Shown here: positions 24,901-35,859 of the stretch, one piece after another
How positions within the stretch are numbered: position 1 is the stretch's first letter
Layout: every line of letters begins with the position of its first letter
From: Micropterus salmoides
Taxonomy: Eukaryota > Chordata > Actinopteri > Centrarchiformes > Centrarchidae
Assembly (NCBI RefSeq): GCF_014851395.1
Contig: NW_024040152.1
Span: 19,334,308-19,398,307, forward strand
Direction of reading: 5' to 3'
DNA: 64,000 nt
Translations under genes and position numbers: made by a program
Notes under the pieces: model-generated
Told to the model about the DNA's origin: nothing
The model's database searches: none
Seen by the model: only the letters and a program-made list of their open reading frames with translations

Positions 24901-27900
24901 AAAACTCCTCCTGCTTTCTGTCTTAATCTAAATATTCAAGCTAACAGTGTAGGAGCAGTCTGCATTTAACTAGTCATGCTCAATGGTGTAGCCTGGTGAA
25001 GACAGACCAAACTATGCACACACATAAAAGACAAACTACTCTTTTTTCATGTGGATGTAACTGATATAATGTTTCATACACAGATGATCTAAAGTAAGAA
25101 GTGAACACACCTCTGTTTAATAGGCAAAAAATTATGAAACATCACAGAATTATCTCCTAATTTTTATAATTTTATTTTAATTTAATATCGGAGACAACAA
25201 GAAAAGAATTTGTATTTTTATACAATCTTTACTAATTGGAGTACTAATATTAATGCAATATTTTGTAATTACACTTGACGGATATACACTGGGAATATTG
25301 TCCTGGTGTAAATGTGGCAGGTTATCTAATCAGGAGATGATGACTTGTCATTTCATCACAAATAAATAAGTGTATGTTCGCTTCTTTACCTTCACCTGAG
25401 AAAGACCATCTGAGATAGCGGTGGCAGGACAAACAGCACCCCAGCTGAACAAATAGCTGGAAAAGCTAGAGCAGATAATAAATAAACAACACCCAAAGAT
25501 CAGTCTACTGGAGAAACTACAACCTTTAGATCCGGTTGGTTCTGTTGCTCCACAGTGATTTTACAGTGATGGCACAGCATGTTTTGGGCATCACCCCTAA
25601 GCCTTAACGGCAGGAAAACCCAGTTAATATGACCTCAGAATCATTATAGATACTACTGTTCATGTTTGCCTTTTGTGTCTTCATTTTACAGCTTCTGACA
25701 TTTATCTGTAGACATTAACATAAAAAATAGGCAACATGAGAAACCTCCTCCCTTCTGAGGTGCATTTTACTTGCACATTAAATCCAAAAAGAAACGTCTC
25801 CTCATTAGCTTAAAAGGACTAGTTTGCGTCACTAATTAGCTTTACTAACGTCAGCTCCTCCAGTCACCACCGTCCTTTCTGACAGACTGAAAACTGAAAA
25901 ATAATTTAATCAGTCTGTACAGGACAGAGCTGCAGGCTTCGCCAGTTTAGTCCAAGTTTGTACCTGATGTTCTGAACATTGGACAAGTAGGCAGTAATAA
26001 AATACAGCTTCCAGTTACTTTCTATAAATTGAGGTAATGTTAAGTTACATAGCAGCTGTGTAGCTGCTGTAGAAGCTGCTCAGCTGCGCAGTCTGAAGGG
26101 GAGGGCGTTAGCTAACTTAGCGCTGTTTCCAGCAGGTGGGAAACAACAGACTTTTCTTGGTCTTGAGAAGCTAACACACTGTAACAGACACCGTACATTT
26201 ACTGCCAGAATATTTTCTTCTGCTCGCGTTCACCGTCACTTTCTGCCGCTCGGACAATCAAACACTCGCTACGTACCTCCTAATTCAGAGTACGCTGCAT
26301 ATCTTCTGCATAGAACGAGGAGAGGAAGCGAGCGGAGCATTGAGTGCTGCCGTGCTCGCACAGTGTGCGAGTGAAAACATTTGTAGCACATTGTTTAATG
26401 ATCGTGGGAAATTTTAGTAGTGAATGCATATAGAGGAACACTGAAGTTACTCGCTACTCAAGTAATTTTTTTAGTAAATACTTTTGTACTCCTACTTAGT
26501 CCTCCAACTCCTAATTAGTTATTTTGATGACCACTATAACCTCTACTTGAGTACTTGGTTTTGCAAAGTAACAGTAGGCCTACTTACTTGAGTACAGTTT
26601 TTGGCTACTCGACACAGGGACGTGCACAGGGGGGTTGCTCTGGTTGCCCGGGCAACTGCCCGTTTGCCTTTCCTGACTCAAGTTGCCCTTCCGACTCGCC
26701 CTTCCGAGAAAAAATAAAAAAATAAAAAAATAATCGCGATCGCAAAGCCTCATTCACTTCCATTCGGGCACCGAAAGTGAAAGTCAGTAGGGGAAGGGCA
26801 AACTCTGTTTAAGTGGCTGCACTGCTGCAGCGCTGCCTGCACGTCAGTCGATTCTGTTCCCTACCGGAATTCCTGTTTCCTTCCTTTATGCAATCATACT
26901 ACAACAAATCATGCGTAGTTTTGCCCAGTTACCATACGTGATACGTACCAACAGAAGTGAATACAAGCTAGAAGCGCAACTGAATGTACGGGAAGCCAAA
27001 AGGTTAAAAAAGGATTGTATTTTTTTCCGAAATCTAAGCGGTTTTTTTTATTTAATATTTTATTAGAAGCGAGTTTTCCCCATCTGTCAATTCAATCTAG
27101 ATTATTTATTTTCAAATAAAAAATAATAATGATTAAAAAAAACAATAAACAATAATATAAGGAACTCTTTTTCTCATATGTATTTTGGTGACATTTATAT
27201 TGTTAATACATTTTGGATACTGTGTTTAGTGCCTTTTTTCAGGTCAGAGCAACTGCCCTTCAAAATTCCTGTGCACGTCCCTGACTCGACACGTATGGAA
27301 TCTTTTCATTATCACCTGTATTGGTGTTCTTCCTGGATCTTGTGGCTGTTTTCACAAATGTGTTCAGGTGTTGTTGCTAATAATGGGCATTCAGACTTGG
27401 TCTCACATGACCACAACGACTGTCATTACAACAGTCAGGAGCACTAACAAACTAAGGAGTATCCATCCCCTTGACAACAACCCCATAGAGGGTAAATGGC
27501 TGAGATTCCCTGCCAGTCAGTGACTTTAATCTTCCTTGGATAGCTATGACTTGGATGTGAGAATCTTCACATGTTAATTAATCAGTTGTTAATAAATGAT
27601 TAATTCTTGTTTCATTTCAGCGTACATTGTAGAAGTCCTTAATGTTTCTCTGAAGAGTAACTTTGAGCTGTACAAAACAAATGTAAACGAGGTACTCAGA
27701 TCACGTAAGTAAACTGTAACACTGGCCTTTAAATAGTTGTGCACAATTATATATGCTTATGCTTTGAAGACCATAAATATAATCATCATACAATAATGTT
27801 TTTACCAGATGGAGATGTCCATGTGACTGAAAATTCTGTTAGAGTGTTTGCTAAGAGGCGTCAGTGTAAAGGACAGTTAGATTTGGGAAAACAGTTTCTC

Positions 27901-28164
27901 ATCATGGGCAAAGATGGCTCCACCACCGACTCAAATGGAATGTAAGTATATTCAGTAATATTTATGGAAGTATAATTTTACACTGATTGATTCTGACTCT
28001 GGTCACTCTCTTTTTGTAGGATGCAGTATCTGTTGGAATCAAACACCTGGGTTGAAAAAAAGCCTTTGGAAGAAGAATGTAAAAAATCTCGTCATCATAG
28101 CACTGCCTGCACAGGGTTTAATACATTTACAAATGAGTACAAGATTGATGGCTGCAGACAGTGA
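10866..28164 (+). CDS. c4: Complement C4, copy B (complete, 41 exons, 1710 aa)
   Basis: This is a complete C4 gene. The 41 exons join to 5133 coding bases, or 1710 residues, close to the roughly 1740 of mammalian C4. Order: signal peptide (MKCFIFSILFL...), beta-chain macroglobulin domains, RQRR beta/alpha site (about 653-656), C4a (about 657-738), CUB and thioester domain, RNRR alpha/gamma site (about 1414-1417), gamma chain with NTR domain. The start is chosen because the ATG opens a hydrophobic leader and is matched in copies C and D. Two features stand out. The thioester motif is GCSEQ (993-997) rather than GCGEQ, keeping Cys994 and Gln997. The isotype residue is Arg1121, where A and C have His. 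Exon 25 also diverges. There are no disabling mutations, so it is probably expressed as a secreted protein, but covalent binding activity is uncertain. Confidence 0.94.
13870..13940. repeat. (TAA)n microsatellite in intron 9 of copy B
   Basis: About 23 uninterrupted trinucleotide copies. Copy D keeps a short decayed TAA/CTA tract at the same relative place (55375-55435). Confidence 0.95.
16093..16305 (+). other. c4: C4a anaphylatoxin exon (exon 17), copy B
   Basis: One exon encodes residues about 668-738. The six-cysteine anaphylatoxin pattern is complete: CC at 679-680, C693, C709 and CC at 716-717. The segment ends in GFGR, so a C-terminal Arg is available, as expected for C1s/MASP-2 release of C4a. 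With the part after RQRR, C4a would be about 82 residues. Exon 18 then opens the alpha' chain. Confidence 0.9.
19020..19112 (+). mobile_element. 5'-truncated L2-like LINE 3' tail in intron 24 of copy B
   Basis: The motif gcactttgg ... tgtgctatagaaataaagt followed by (GGATT)n is the usual 3' end of fish L2-type LINEs. No coding part remains. Confidence 0.55.
19120..19700. repeat. Interspersed repeat, unclassified, intron 24 of copy B
   Basis: The first about 140 bases (catattatgatcattttcag ... tactgcacatt) recur at 61435-61575 in intron 21 of copy D, so this is a dispersed repeat. I see no coding capacity and cannot place its ends. Confidence 0.5.
23379..27620. mobile_element. Intron 38 of copy B: nested transposon cluster inside Penelope-like arms
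   Basis: Outer arms at about 23481-23615 and 27458-27555 match the arms in copy A intron 38. Between them are sequences rich in tacttgagta-type words (about 23940-24010 and 26440-26610), which resemble the ends of Tol2-like hAT elements. A possible element at about 24036-24543 has ends gaccacgcct/aggcgtggcc and a purine-rich core. A well-defined hAT lies at 26615-27283. The stretch 24600-26400 is unclassified and shows no coding signal. Confidence 0.5.
26615..27283. mobile_element. Non-autonomous hAT element with perfect 8-bp target duplication
   Basis: The termini are exact 16-bp inverted repeats (CAGGGACGTGCACAGG at 26615-26630 and its complement at 27268-27283). The flanks are perfect 8-bp direct repeats, actcgaca at 26607-26614 and 27284-27291. 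Length is 669 bp with no transposase. Eight-bp duplications and CAGGG-type ends are characteristic of hAT transposons. Confidence 0.92.
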
Positions 28165-28339
28165 AACAGAATTTGTTTCATTTGACTTTAATTTTCAGTT
28201 TAGTGTAACTCAGTGCAGTAGTTTCCCATGAGATGCACATTCAGCATGGGTGCTGAGCTTTTTTTTTTTTTTTTACTGTTTATACACTTGGCTTGTTGTT
28301 GGCGATGTGAAATTATAACATGAAATTAAATTTGTATGT

Positions 28340-29650
28340 TCTTAATTCTTTTTTGCACATCTGGACATGATACATGTGCCACAGACATTTGATACATGTA
28401 GGTAAACTCTGCTGCATGGACTGCTTCCCTGATGGTCACTTCCTGTTGCCAGTAGGTGGTGCTATGACTATAGGTGTATTTAGGCAGGTAGATGTGTTCA
28501 GGGTGGGTATGTTATCAAACGTGTAAAGTTTGGTACAGATTTGAGCAACAAGTCCTCCAACCTAAAAGTAGCATAGGTCCTTTTAACCAACCTCCAAATA
28601 CGACTCATATGAGCATATCCTAAAGTAGCGCCCCTACCGGTGCCGTTTGTCCATGCCTCCCAAAACGGCAATTTCGAAATCCCTTTCTTGACTGGACCTA
28701 CATTTTGGAAGTCACGTTACATAAAAACATGGAGACTGCAGCGACACAAAGGAGAACCCAACAACCCTCGATTTGAGCATGTACAGTCAAGTTACAACAA
28801 CTTCCTGTGTCATGGCAAAGCGTGGAACTTTGCCGTCATGCCACGGACACGCCGTTAACCGAAAACACAACTTTTACAACATGACATGATCAATGTGTTA
28901 AGGGTTTTCTGGGACAGTTTTGAAGTTGATATGGCCAGCCTGCTAGGAGAAGTTCATCACAGCATGAAACTTGTCATTTCCTGTTTCCAGTATGTGGTGC
29001 TATGACTTTGAATGAATATAAGTTGCGTTTGACTTCATGTGGCGCTGCGCAGCGCTGACTTATAATGCAGATTTAATACTGACCACTTTTTGCTTAGCGC
29101 AACGTCGTTGTACTAAGCTCAAGGTAAGCTCACGCATGTAGAATGTCTCTGACTTGACGGTGGTGTTTTATACCCCGCCCCTGCAGTCACACGTAGCTCA
29201 CGTTAGACTATGAAGTCGCCAAAGGTCATCTCGAATGCACCTATTAGCATGGTTCAGGGCAGGACTGTTATCATACATGTAAAATTTTGTACAGATGTGA
29301 ACAACTGAGAACAACTTCTTATTTTGTGGCATGGGCCGCACGCAGGAAAAAACTCACAGATAGCATATCTTTTAATCATCATTGGGAGCAGACTGCACAG
29401 TAAAAATTGTCTATTGGACAAATTCTCTAGGAGGAGTTTGTGAAAGTATGGAGTGTGTAAATCGACAAAAATGACCATTAAATCCAAAATGGCTGACTCC
29501 CGGCAATATTTCTAGCAACAAATAACTTCCTGAATAATTTCCTGAAAACAGGAAAACCAAGTCAGCGGTTTTAAAGGTCGCATGCTGCCCCCAGTACCGG
29601 GGACGTCGGTGCTTCTTGCACGCTACGTGCATATTTACAAAAAATAACAC
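28340..29650. repeat. Interspersed repeat block with internal duplication
   Basis: Two diverged copies of a unit beginning (a)cttcctgtt(g/t)ccagta and containing gtggtgctatgact are seen at about 28440-28560 and 28975-29020. The second continues at about 29240-29340 (tgttatca, tttggtacaga-type words), apparently split by about 200 bp of GC-richer sequence. This kind of repeat is common in fish DNA. It is absent after copies A and C. Confidence 0.5.
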
Positions 29651-29969
29651 AAATCTAATCAAAACATAAATTAAACTTCCTTAAACAAACACACAGTGTC
29701 TACTATCAGAGAAGGTCCCAGGAAGGTGGAAAATTGAGGCAAAATTTCAGAGACTCTAGGGATCAGTGCCTCAGTCTGGAGCAGTTAGCTGGGATAACCA
29801 TTTTGGTGCTTTAATTCTACCAAAAATCTTGACACCAATGTTCTGGTGTGTTTACATTTACACAAGCAGTAAGCAAGTATAAAGCAAAATATCAAAAAAG
29901 ACTTAAATATCTGATGCGTTCAATTTATTTTAAATGTAAACTGTAAAAAAGTTAATTCTCTGTCCAACG

Positions 29970-31165
29970 TGTGTTTAATTTGATTTGCATAACATTCATA
30001 GTATAGCAAAGTATGACAAATGTTTTTGTAACTGTTTATTGCACTTTACACCGAGTTGTTTATGTGGAAAAAAGAAAGTTCATAATGTGATAATAGTCTG
30101 TCTTTATCATAAATCTTATGACTGTTCTGTTTTGCCAGATCAGAACAGAGTTTGGCAGGTTATTAAATTCCATTCAGCATACAATCGGTTCACTGAAGAA
30201 CACACATGATGATGGGGATTGTATAATAACAAGTAAACTGCACAGGCAATTTTATTATGTGTTAAATACAAGGCTTTAGTAACTATTGATAATACATATT
30301 AACAAATCTGATTAACTAAACTAAAGAAATTATTGTTTACAGATAGACTTGAGCTCCACTTTTCAAATCATTCCTGAACTATGTGTTGTAGAGTCAACAG
30401 CACTCATAAACCCAAAGAGCCAAAACTTGATTTCTTGTAAATCACATGATTTGGGGGAAATCTAGCTGACTTGCACTGACCAATGAGGGAACAGTTACAC
30501 ATTGTGAAATAGAAACTAGAAACACTTTCCATGCTGCAAGCCAATGGTGATATAACATGGTATGATATAAAATTATAAAATCAAACATGATGATCAACAA
30601 TTATCTGATGTGTGTTGTTAACTTTGTTGTTTTAGATAAATCTGTTTAGATCACAAGTACACACTACTGACACAACAAGTCTGTTATCTGTACACATCAG
30701 TATACATGTTGTATCTGATAGTGTGATGTTTTTCTCATTATATGTTTTTTTTTTATTAGACCCTACAGGAAAATATTAAAAGTAACATCACTGATGTTAA
30801 ATGTTTTGCATTAAACTGGCCTGACTCAGTTAAAACTGGTTTACAGCAGGTTCCTTTTCTGCAGCATATAATAGACAGAATCACATTACAATACAACAAA
30901 ACATAAGCTACACAAATACTACGGAGAAAGGACATCAGTGGGGTGAGTAAGATAGTCTATGCGAGTTGAATCAGTGGTTGCAGGTTTGTCCTTTTATTGC
31001 CTGATACATGCAGCATGAGACATCACTCTGAGGAGTTAAGAAAATAAAAACAGAGGGAGGGCACTGAGGGACCCAGCGATTGAGAAATACAGGGGTGGGT
31101 GACTAACAAAACCTCAGTTAATAGAAAGTTTGCTTCAGAGCAGGCAAAGAAAAGGGAGCTGCACA
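29970..31165 (+). promoter_or_regulatory. Duplicated 5' flank and proximal promoter of copy C
   Basis: This is colinear with the 5' flanks of B and D. It keeps the purine block and the ggggtgggtgac box at about 31091-31102. The B-type TATAAA is AATAAA here. Function is inferred from conservation. Confidence 0.42.
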
Positions 31166-34100
31166 ATGAAGTGCTTCATCTTTTTGATACTGTTCCTGAT
31201 CTTGACTATGGAATCCGAGTGTTCAACAGACAACGGGTAAATATAGAAATACCTGCATCAATCTACATTACATATGTTTTGTGTTTAATGCAAAGAGGCC
31301 TAAATGCTTTCTGTCTTCTAAGATTTGATATCATTGCACATTAAATGTATGTTTGTTTCAGTCATAATATGTTTGTGTAATTTTGCCAGAATGAAATAGC
31401 AGATGTTTGAATAGAAGTTGATGAATGCAAAATATGGTAATGAAGGATACAGTAAGTGCAAATTTTTTCTGTGTGTGCAGATTCTTCATCTCAGCCCCTG
31501 GAGTGTTTCATGTGGGTGTAAATGAGAAAGTGTTTGTCCAGATGGGAAGGTCTCATCTCAATAATCCTGTTACTCTCTACTTGGAGCATGAGACTACCAA
31601 TACTCGTGTGTCTGTGCAGAAAACTGTTCTGTGTACAGTGGAAGGGGAGATCAAAACAGTTGAGCTCATGGTATGAGAAACTTCTTCACTCATACACAAA
31701 GCAAACTGTTAAAACAGGACTGAGATGCCATTCACCCAAACTCCTAATCTGCATTTTTACAGATAGACAGAGAAATTATATCAAGATGTTCTCAAAGTCA
31801 TGATTGTTCCTACCTTAACCTGGTGGCAGAGAGCCCCTCCTTCAGTAGCAGGAAGGCAACAAGGGTCTTTGTGTCAAAACGCAGGGGCAATATCTTCATT
31901 CAGACTGATCAGCCAATCTACAGCCCAGCACAAGCAGGTGAATAGAAAGTCAACAAATGTAAAACAATGTGAAATAATTCTCCACTCTAAAGAAATAACA
32001 GTGATTGTTGATTATCTCTCTTAGTGAAGTACAGGATATTCACTCTTGACCACACATTCAGGCCTCATGAGGAAGTGTTCCTCATATCAGTATTTGTGAG
32101 TATACATTTTCTCAAAAAATAAATTACTGCACAATTTTTTTTCCTGGATTTATTTCATGATTCATGTTTTTATCTTTTTATGATAGAACGCTGCTGGAAA
32201 CAGAATAATGAAGTCCCTTAAATCTGCGAAGGGAGGAATACTCAGAGGCACATTCCCCATACCTGATGTCTCTAAGTATGTAAAAACAGATTTACAATAA
32301 ACTGCCTCTAATATAACAAAACTAACCTTGACATAATAACACAGGTATGTTTTATTTACAAAGAACGGGCATGTGGAAGATTACAGCAAACTATGAAGAT
32401 GATGAAGCAAATGTTGCTTCCCGAGAGTTCAGGGTCCAAAAATTTGGTAAGATAATTTAATTACAGTAATTTACTTTTATTTTAATTAACAGATAATTTT
32501 TATCCCTCTCAAGAATGTTTTTTTTTTGTTACCCACCCTAGTTTTACCAAGTTTTGAGGTGAACATCGCAATGGAGCAGAGCTATATTTTATTGAATGAT
32601 AACCAGTTTGACTTCAAAATCTTAGCCATGTAAGTGTTGATTATTTTTCCATTAAACTGACTTAACTGCCAAGTGTTCCTGTTAAAGCTGCATTCATTAG
32701 TTTTTGCCACAAACATAGCTAAAGCTATAACGTTATTCTCACGTTGTGCTATGGGACTCACAAACAAGCTGGTTGTTATGTAGCAGCTACCTCACAGTAT
32801 CTAGGTTACTTACTAGTTATTAGTTAGTTACTTACATATACACAAAGAATCCAGACTTATGTTTTTGGCCACCTGCTGAATGTATGCCCTTTATTGACTG
32901 GTCTTTTTGCACTGGTGTAACAAAATGTGCCTCTCTGTGACAACTGGCTTGTCATAAAGCCCCAAAATAAGCTATAATTGGCTAAAATACTCCGTAGAGC
33001 GGAAGATGTGGGTAAATGTGCGACCCCTTTTAAATAAGCCCTTGTAAATTGATTAAATATTAATATTAAAGATGTTCATGAGTGCAGTTTTGATGAGAAG
33101 GAACACTTAATTGTAGTCCATATATTATATTAGGCTAATGTTCTGAGACTCTCCTTTTGTCTTAATTTCAACGGTCACAATTCTCTAATGATTTTTTCTC
33201 TAGGTATTTACATGGGGAGAAAGTTAAAGGTGCTTACCACTGCCAGTTTGGAGTGGTAAAAAAAGATACAAGTGGTCAAAAAATGAAGCCTTTCTTTATC
33301 AGTGGACTGGAGTTGACTGGTTCGGTGAGGAAATGGATATCTATCCAAGATTTAATGTACAGCTCATTTGAAGATCTGAGATCAGATAATCTGGCAACAT
33401 ATTGCATCTCTTAAGTGTTTGAAAATCAGTACCTTATGCTATTTCTTGCAGATCCCAAATGAAACTGCAACAACTTCTCTCAAGATGGCAGACTTCAAAG
33501 AGCACCTCCAAAAACAGCAGAACCAAACCCTCTCTAAATTACAGCAAAGTGGAGCACAACTCTACTTGGGAGTATTTGTCACCAACATACAAAGTAAAGG
33601 ACACCATGTCACTATATATACAATTGTTTTTAGTCACAAAACAACAGCAAATTTTTTTGGGAGGTTTGGGTACAGTAAAGTATGATGTTTACTCATGGTT
33701 GGTGTTGTGACAGCTAGTTTTTGTTTTTTTCAATGTACCTCCAGGCCACTGCAATGACGGTGTGCTCCCATGGGAGTGTTGGTCTTAAAGTGAGGTGTGG
33801 TCAGGCAACATGTTGGCGTATTGCTATGTTGAGGCAGCAGAAAGCGATTGCGCCACTGACCTGTTATACCTATTATTGTGATTTTTTTATTGCATCTAAT
33901 ATCTGCATTTTTTTGGTCCAGGTGGTGAAATACAAGTGGAAGAAGTTTACATTCCTATCATCTCCCACAAATACACCATTGACCTCTCTCGGACTCGCTC
34001 ATATTTCCTTCCTGGATATCCTCTAGATGTGGTGGTAGGCATAAAACAAAATAGGTGCACAGCTATGTACATGACTTGACTTTGTATGTAAAACATTTTA

Positions 34101-35859
34101 TTTGTTGTTATTATAGGTCGTCCTGCGTCTCCCAGATGGCTCCCCAGCAGCTGGAGTGCCAGTAAAGATTGATGTAGCAGCATCTTCAGAGAAATTTTGG
34201 CAAGGCACCACCAACCAGGAGGGGGCAGTGTTTCCTGTGTTTAATATTCTCAATGAAGCTCAGATTACTGTTGAAGTTAGTATCTCTTAACAGTGTTATC
34301 AATTGATAAACCACTGGATTTTGCTTTTGTTCAGTTGAACTCTTTACACCCTCACTTCATCAGGTGTCAGCAGATGACCAGATGGAGAGGAAAGTAATTC
34401 GCCGAGCTTCATCTCCAAGTGGCAGCTACCTTTACCTGAGTATTACCAACAAGATGTACTCTGTGGGCGAGTTACTGTCTGTAAATTACAACACCATGAA
34501 TGGCCAAAAACATGGGTTTATATATTACATGGTGAGACATATCTGAGTCAATACATCAGGGTTTGTTTTGACAAAGAGAAGCAACGTTTTTTTTAAATAT
34601 GTAACATTTTTATGTTGTAGGTCTTAAGCCGTGGGATCCTAATAAAACACGGTTCTCTCAGAATCGGTACTTCAGTTAAAGACAACCTACAGATAACGCC
34701 TGATATGGTGCCATCCTTCCGTCTGATTGGCTACTACTACGATCAGCATGGTAACATCGTTGCTGACTCGGTGTGGGTAGATGTCAGGGATGAATGTGAG
34801 ATAAAGGTCAAGGTGAGTAAACAGAACAGATTAAAGTGCAGCCTGAACAGAATGAGACTGAACTTTGCCTCTGTTGATTGTGTGTATTTTAAAAGGTTAA
34901 TTATGCATAAGTACAACTTTTTGTATTGTTTTGAATTTGTTAAATATGGGATGGGAATCAAGATAACACAAGACTTTCAACACAAAATATATCATTTGGA
35001 CTAGTCGAGGTAGGTTTCAGCTACTGAACACAGTCAATGTGTTTACATGGATAAATTTAGATGTTTGTTGAATTAACTTTGACTTGACTTGACATGAGAA
35101 TTTAAAAATCTCTGTATTATATTTTAACTCTCATTTAGGTAGAACATAACGGACAATTTGAACCTGGACAACAGGCTACGCTAGATTTTGATTTACATGG
35201 TCAGAAAGCCAGAGTGGCTTTGCTGGCTGTGGATAAGGCCTTCTATGCTCTCAATGCCGATAATAAACTCACAGCCAAACAGGTAACACCTTCACACTTT
35301 CGCACACTCCTTTCACACGTACTCTTTCTTAGAACACACTGATTTAATTCAACCCATATATTACAATACATTAAATCTCAGTTCCCACTTTTCAGGTGTT
35401 TTCCTCAATGCAGTCAAATGACTTTGGTTGCTCATACAGTGGAGGATCTGACCCTGCATCTGTACTAACAGAGGCTGGCCTGTCTTTTGTATCTCAGCAC
35501 CAGTCAGGGTCTAAAAGGAGTATGACAAAAACACTATTTATCTTCATTTAAATCATTATAATGTTAAAGGAGAGCATTACAAATAAATCAGCATCCAGTT
35601 TAGATTGTGTTATACAGTATTTCTTAACTGCATAGATGTGATCAAGATGGATGAAGCTGAATACAGCAGATAATATATTATATTTGAAGGCAATATTTAC
35701 CTTTTTGCAAATTATTGCTTTCATAATTCAAGCAACCATCCAAGCAGCTAATAACTTACTTTAATAATTGTTAAACATCTTTTCCAGGCAGTGACTGTGA
35801 TTCCCAATCTGCACGACAAAGACGCTCTGTGGACCTTCAACAGGAAATGATGACCTTAA
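31166..35859 (+). other. c4: C4 copy C exons 1-16: signal peptide, beta chain, RQRR site
   Basis: Exons: 31166-31236, 31481-31670, 31763-31937, 32025-32095, 32187-32275, 32364-32446, 32542-32629, 33204-33324, 33452-33593, 33922-34034, 34117-34275, 34364-34531, 34621-34812, 35139-35282, 35396-35519, 35788-35859. The exon 7 donor is at/gtaagt instead of ag/gtaagt, which changes the junction codon from Arg to Met. The RQRR beta/alpha site is in exon 16. Confidence 0.9.

Larger units (their letters stand above)
22224..28164 (+). other. c4: C4 copy B exons 33-41: alpha/gamma junction and gamma chain with NTR domain
   Basis: Exons: 22224-22395, 22493-22583, 22706-22780, 22855-22957, 23071-23160, 23274-23378, 27621-27704, 27809-27941, 28020-28164. 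Exon 33 encodes ENYEYYDDYDNDEE, which resembles the tyrosine-sulphated end of the human C4 alpha chain, followed by ARTRNRR, the alpha/gamma cleavage site that sets C4 apart from C3 and C5. The gamma chain is about 293 residues. Exons 38-41 are the cysteine-containing NTR/C345C domain, with the stop at 28162-28164. Exon 41 is one codon longer than in A and C. Intron 38 is 4.2 kb because of nested transposons. Confidence 0.9.
28165..31165. other. Intergenic region between C4 copies B and C
   Basis: A likely poly(A) signal for B (ATTAAA, 28325-28330) is followed by a 1.3-kb interspersed repeat block. The shared 3' flank then resumes (29660-29840 matches 7130-7290 after copy A), and the duplicated 5' flank of copy C runs from about 29970. 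No other gene was found. Confidence 0.65.

Noticed and set aside
10866..28164. Copy B as complement C3 or C5
   Set aside because: C3 and C5 lack the second basic cleavage site; here ARTRNRR with the preceding tyrosine/acid-rich stretch marks C4.
28640..28858. 72-codon open frame in the repeat block after copy B
   Set aside because: It lies within a dispersed repeat with internal duplications and shows no recognisable domain.
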